Positions 41,388-43,915 of a stretch of DNA of 43,915 bases are shown piece after piece (the first letter of the stretch is position 1; every line of letters starts with the position of its first letter). This stretch comes from Deltaproteobacteria bacterium (GTDB lineage: Bacteria; Desulfobacterota; Desulfobaccia; Desulfobaccales; 0-14-0-80-60-11), in NCBI GenBank assembly GCA_021813445.1, contig JAKAKP010000044.1, positions 1 to 43,915 on the forward strand. Reading direction: 5' to 3'. The notes under the pieces are model-generated. The model worked only from the letters and a program-made list of their open reading frames with translations. It was not told the origin of the DNA and did no database searches. The position numbers and the translations under genes were made by a program.

Positions 41388-41547
41388 AACGCACCTGACC
41401 TTTGAGTTCCTCTCCCGGTTTGCCCCGGAAGCGGATGATGTGGCGGAGCTGGACCTTCGATCCGATGGTGGCCTTGGCGATGACCGGCGTACACAGCAGC
41501 AGTAATGTCCAGATAAAAGCCAGGTTAACCAGTCTATCGAAACGCAT
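41359..41547 (-). CDS. Small secreted hypothetical protein
   Basis: 62 residues. There is a clear signal peptide (VNLAFIWTLLLLCTPVIAKA, cleavage likely after AKA), then about 40 residues that are basic and lack cysteines. AGGAG lies upstream at a slightly long distance. It is the last gene in the arsenic/redox group by orientation, 14 bases after the Fe-S protein gene. It may be C-terminally truncated, because the region just downstream is a patchwork of gene fragments. No family recognised. Confidence 0.5.
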   Translation of the reverse strand: MRFDRLVNLAFIWTLLLLCTPVIAKATIGSKVQLRHIIRFRGKPGEELKGQVRFTSHRHRSK

Positions 41548-41561
41548 AATTCTGCTTTCTC

Positions 41562-42116
41562 CTATTCCGCGTCAAGAGCCCGCCAGCCAAAACATTCTAA
41601 ATAGACCTGGAGCTTTTCCCTTTTTCCCCGGTATTTCTCTTCCCACAAAGGTGGGCAGTCATTAAGGGAGATTTCACCCTCCCGCAAAGCCGCGGCAAAG
41701 GCCATGCAAGTGGCGTAGCCGCAAGCCTTGCAGTTGGTCATGGGCAGCAACTTCAAGATTTCCATCACCTTGAGCCCCGCCTGACCGGTGTAGCGAGGCT
41801 TGATGCCGTCCCGGCGCTCGTAAATATCATTAATCTGTTCTTTGATCCACTCCAGCAGGGCTTGGGATTCTTCGATATCCCGGGCACCCCGAATGGCAAT
41901 CTCATGGGGCTGGAGGGTGACCCACTTGCCAGCGGAAAGCTTGAGCAAAACCACTTGGTTGGTCTGGTCATAATCCCACCCGCCCAACTCCGCGTTCAGG
42001 TAGGGAAATACCGGGGAAATATCGCTGTCAAAGGTGGCGATGCTGTGCAAGACTTCCTTGGTGGCATCGCACTTGGGCCGGAAGATTTCATAGTTCTTGA
42101 TCTGGTCCAGCAGCAA
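41562..42116 (-). CDS. Fe-S cluster domain protein of the arsenic/redox group
   Basis: 184 residues. The C-terminal third contains a four-cysteine 4Fe-4S domain (CKACGYATCMAF, then LNDCPPL), the type found in RnfB and the corrinoid Fe-S protein (PF04060). The N-terminal two thirds (about 110 residues) are an unrecognised alpha/beta domain with WVTLQPHEIAIRG. The TTG start at 42116 overlaps the arsC end by 29 bases, with AAGGG upstream, suggesting coupling. It may donate electrons to a reductase, but its role beside ArsC is unknown. Confidence 0.75.
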   Translation of the reverse strand: MLLDQIKNYEIFRPKCDATKEVLHSIATFDSDISPVFPYLNAELGGWDYDQTNQVVLLKLSAGKWVTLQPHEIAIRGARDIEESQALLEWIKEQINDIYERRDGIKPRYTGQAGLKVMEILKLLPMTNCKACGYATCMAFAAALREGEISLNDCPPLWEEKYRGKREKLQVYLECFGWRALDAE

Positions 42117-42555
42117 TGCAGCCCTTCTGGGGCTTAGGCGCCCTTAATTTTTCCTTAAGAAGTGGGAGTAGTTGCCGCCGCATCTCGTCCCGCACCTCTC
42201 GGAACGCCGCCATGATCTCTTCTTCCGTGCCGGTGCTCCGGGCCGGATCCGGGTAGCCGACGTGGAGTACCTCAGCCGGTCCAAAAAAGACCGGGCACTG
42301 CTCCCGAGCCTGGTCGCAGACGGTGATAACCAGATCGAAATTGGTTTCAGCCAGATCGTCCACTGACTTGGAACGATGTTGGCTGATATCGATGCCCAAC
42401 TCGGCCATTACCTGAATAGCCAGGGGATTGACCCGGCTGGGCCGCACCCCCGCGGAAAAAGCCTGTACCTGTCCGGCCAGATCATGGTTAACCAAGCCTT
42501 CGGCCATCTGGCTGCGGCACGAGTTTTCAGTGCAGAGGAACAAGACTTTCAGCAT
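42088..42555 (-). CDS. arsC: Arsenate reductase, thioredoxin-coupled type
   Basis: 155 residues of the low-molecular-weight phosphatase fold. The P-loop reads LCTENSCRSQMAEG (Cys8 and Arg). The resolving cysteines are in VCDQAREQCP, as in the Staphylococcus-type ArsC that uses a three-cysteine relay and thioredoxin. DPARSTG is the conserved C-terminal Asp region. It is flanked by a small CPKC thioredoxin-like gene, a probable reductant, and by a DUF318-type permease, consistent with arsenic detoxification. The C-terminal 15 residues (PQKGCIAAGPDQEL) are an extra tail. Confidence 0.92.
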   Translation of the reverse strand: MLKVLFLCTENSCRSQMAEGLVNHDLAGQVQAFSAGVRPSRVNPLAIQVMAELGIDISQHRSKSVDDLAETNFDLVITVCDQAREQCPVFFGPAEVLHVGYPDPARSTGTEEEIMAAFREVRDEMRRQLLPLLKEKLRAPKPQKGCIAAGPDQEL

Positions 42556-42577
42556 GGATTGCGGCCCTTATTTTAAT

Positions 42578-42811
42578 TTAGCTGATGATTTTTTTAATCT
42601 CGTCTACGCTCGGAACCTGCCCCACTACCTTTACCTCTCCGTCCACCACCAGGGCCGGAGTCATCATCACGCCATAGGCCATGATTTTGCCCAGATCGGA
42701 GACTTTCTCCACTTCAAAGTCGCCGCCCAGAGCCTGGGCTGCGGCCTCCGTCCGTTTGGCCAACTCTATGCATTTGGGGCAGCCGGGCCCCAACACCTGT
42801 AACTTTTTCAT
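42578..42811 (-). CDS. Small thioredoxin-like disulfide protein (CPKC)
   Basis: 77 residues. The active-site motif CPKC is at residues 11-14 (VLGPGCPKCIELA), with the cis-Pro in MMTPALVVDGE. This is the redox-active disulfide protein family that commonly accompanies arsenic permeases. It lies 22 bases upstream of arsC in the same orientation and may reduce ArsC. Confidence 0.92.
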   Translation of the reverse strand: MKKLQVLGPGCPKCIELAKRTEAAAQALGGDFEVEKVSDLGKIMAYGVMMTPALVVDGEVKVVGQVPSVDEIKKIIS

Positions 42812-42840
42812 GGTCTTTCGTTCCTCTTTGATTTGATGTC

Positions 42841-43230
42841 TTAGCCACCGAATTGGCTGAGCTTGGCAGCCAGGTTCTCGTGCGCCACATTACCCACGGC
42901 CATCCAGAGCAGGTGATGCTGGGCGTCCAGAAAAATCAGGTCTGGCAACTGGATGAGGCGGTATTCGCCAATATACGGCACCGCGGCCTGGCGGTCAGTG
43001 TCGTAATCAATGCGCTTCAGCAAGGCTTGCCGCGGCCCGGTAAAGGTCTGGTTCACCAAAGTGTCGGCAGCTTGGACGCTTTTGGCGCTGCACCCGCAGG
43101 CCTTGCTCCTGGTGATATAAATGACTTCAGCCAGTTTGGGGTTCGCCCCAGAAGAAATGGTTGGTACGCTGATTCCCAGCAGAGTGGTCACCACAGCCAA
43201 CATAAGCAGGCTCGCTTTTAAATGGCGCAT
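42841..43230 (-). CDS. Exported thioredoxin-fold protein with CGC motif
   Basis: 129 residues with an N-terminal signal peptide (SLLMLAVVTTLLGISVPTIS). After it comes VIYITRSKACGCSAKSVQAAD, whose CGC replaces the usual CxxC, and a thioredoxin-like second half (LPDLIFLDAQHHLLWMAVGN). It probably acts outside the cytoplasmic membrane. It is part of the same-strand run of the permease, CPKC protein and arsC. Its redox partner is unknown. Confidence 0.75.
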   Translation of the reverse strand: MRHLKASLLMLAVVTTLLGISVPTISSGANPKLAEVIYITRSKACGCSAKSVQAADTLVNQTFTGPRQALLKRIDYDTDRQAAVPYIGEYRLIQLPDLIFLDAQHHLLWMAVGNVAHENLAAKLSQFGG

Positions 43231-43310
43231 CAGTCTCCCCCAGTTATTTATTCCTGGCGGTTAGCTGCCGCCAGCCACTTCTTGAGCATTTCTTTAGTTA
43301 CAGGCCGTCC

Positions 43311-43915
43311 TCACAAAACGGCATTGAAGAGATAACCGACAATGGTAATCCCTGCGGCCACTACACAGATGAAAACCGCGATGAGTTTGGGCTTCAATAC
43401 CTTCCGGAGAATCACCATTTCCGGGAAGGAAATGGCGATGACCGACATCATGAAAGCCAGCGTCGTGCCCAGGGCCGCCCCTTTGCCCATGAGAGCCTCC
43501 ACGATGGGAATCACTCCCGCGGCGTTGGAATACCACGGGACTCCGAACAGAACCACCGCCGGCACCGACCACCAGGCCTTGCCCATGTATTCGGCCATCA
43601 TGCCCGCGGGAATATAGCCATGAATCGCCGCGCCGGCCCCGATCCCCCCAATGATATAGGGCCAGACCCGGCCGACAATTTCTCTGACCTGGTGAAAGCC
43701 GTAATCAATCCGGCCCATCCAGGTCAAGGTTTGCAGGTGGGCCGGAGGCTGCCCCATGCGGATCTCATAGACCCAGTCTTCCACCTGGCGCTCCAGGTTC
43801 AGGCGGCCGATGACGATGCCGCTGGAAATGGCGATGACCAGTCCGGTGGCCATGTAGAGTAAGGCGATGCGCCAGCCGAACATGGCCCACAGCAGCGCCA
43901 GGGCGATCTCATTCA
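43311..43915 (-). CDS. DUF318/ArsP-type permease, N-terminal part outside the window
   Basis: The frame is open from the right edge (reading NEIALALLWAMFGWRIALLY) to TAA/TAG near 43311, about 200 residues of a protein that is usually 300-350. Several membrane helices are visible. The signature VPAVVLFGVPWYSNAAGVIP and the following VEALMGKGAALGTTLAFMMS match the DUF318 permease family (PF03773), which includes the organoarsenical exporter ArsP. Clustering with arsC and the CPKC protein supports arsenic export. ATG 43883 is internal, because the upstream codons are in the same frame without a stop. Confidence 0.85.
   Translation of the reverse strand, partial: NEIALALLWAMFGWRIALLYMATGLVIAISSGIVIGRLNLERQVEDWVYEIRMGQPPAHLQTLTWMGRIDYGFHQVREIVGRVWPYIIGGIGAGAAIHGYIPAGMMAEYMGKAWWSVPAVVLFGVPWYSNAAGVIPIVEALMGKGAALGTTLAFMMSVIAISFPEMVILRKVLKPKLIAVFICVVAAGITIVGYLFNAVL

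Overview
The window looks like the chromosome of an anaerobic Desulfobacterota (deltaproteobacterial) bacterium, probably a sulfate reducer or a syntroph. This is inferred from gene content: Hdr/Qmo-type electron-transfer genes, MvhD and FrhB/FdhB-like partners, bacterial archaemetzincins, many PAS histidine kinases, NtrC-type regulators with sigma-54 promoters, and a TunR-like integrase-TOBE regulator.

Layout. Positions 1-402 hold gene debris, including an internal carB fragment. Positions 726-6745 are a three-gene signalling operon: a 1222-aa multi-PAS histidine kinase, a response regulator with an HDOD domain, and a response regulator with a degenerate HD-GYP domain. A lactate-permease family gene (6844-8331, minus) follows. 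Positions 8635-22919 are the centrepiece. A sigma-54 type promoter precedes nine same-strand genes: a membrane HdrC-cytochrome b-HdrD fusion, HdrA with an inserted GltD/NfnB-like domain, MvhD, an FrhB/FdhB-like protein, a tandem HdrA, a GcvH-like/HdrC fusion, HdrB, a GcvH-like protein, and a Cys-rich/GcvH-like protein. Read as a pathway, the membrane subunit would exchange electrons with quinone, the HdrA proteins would carry them through flavins and Fe-S clusters (possibly by bifurcation), the GltD-like domain and FrhB-like subunit would be extra redox entry points, and lipoyl-bearing GcvH-like proteins would be the substrate or carrier for HdrB/HdrC. This flow is inferred.

Facing the cluster is a minus-strand operon (27129 to 22819) of NAD(P)-fold/PAS kinase, NtrC-type regulator and archaemetzincin. 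A second, differently ordered set (33069 to 29524, minus) has regulator, kinase and archaemetzincin, and faces a second Cys-rich/GcvH-like gene (28518-29435) and a 72-aa Cys-rich paralogue (28169-28387) with its own sigma-54 type promoter. The repeated pairing of archaemetzincin, sigma-54 two-component system and GcvH-like protein is the best candidate here for an undescribed system. Across the four GcvH-like paralogues the lipoyl-lysine position reads Lys, Lys, Arg, Thr.

Positions 33070-35307 are mostly degraded genes (pentapeptide-repeat, TraT-like and ABC-2 permease remnants). Positions 35323-38964 hold a TunR-like regulator, a ChrA-family transporter and a tandem universal stress protein. 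Positions 39132-41547 hold small or broken membrane genes, a CRP/FNR regulator with a clear palindromic operator, and truncated exporter genes. The right end (41562-43915, minus) is an arsenic/redox group: a DUF318-type permease running off the window, two thioredoxin-like proteins, ArsC and an Fe-S protein. No tRNA, rRNA or CRISPR array was seen.
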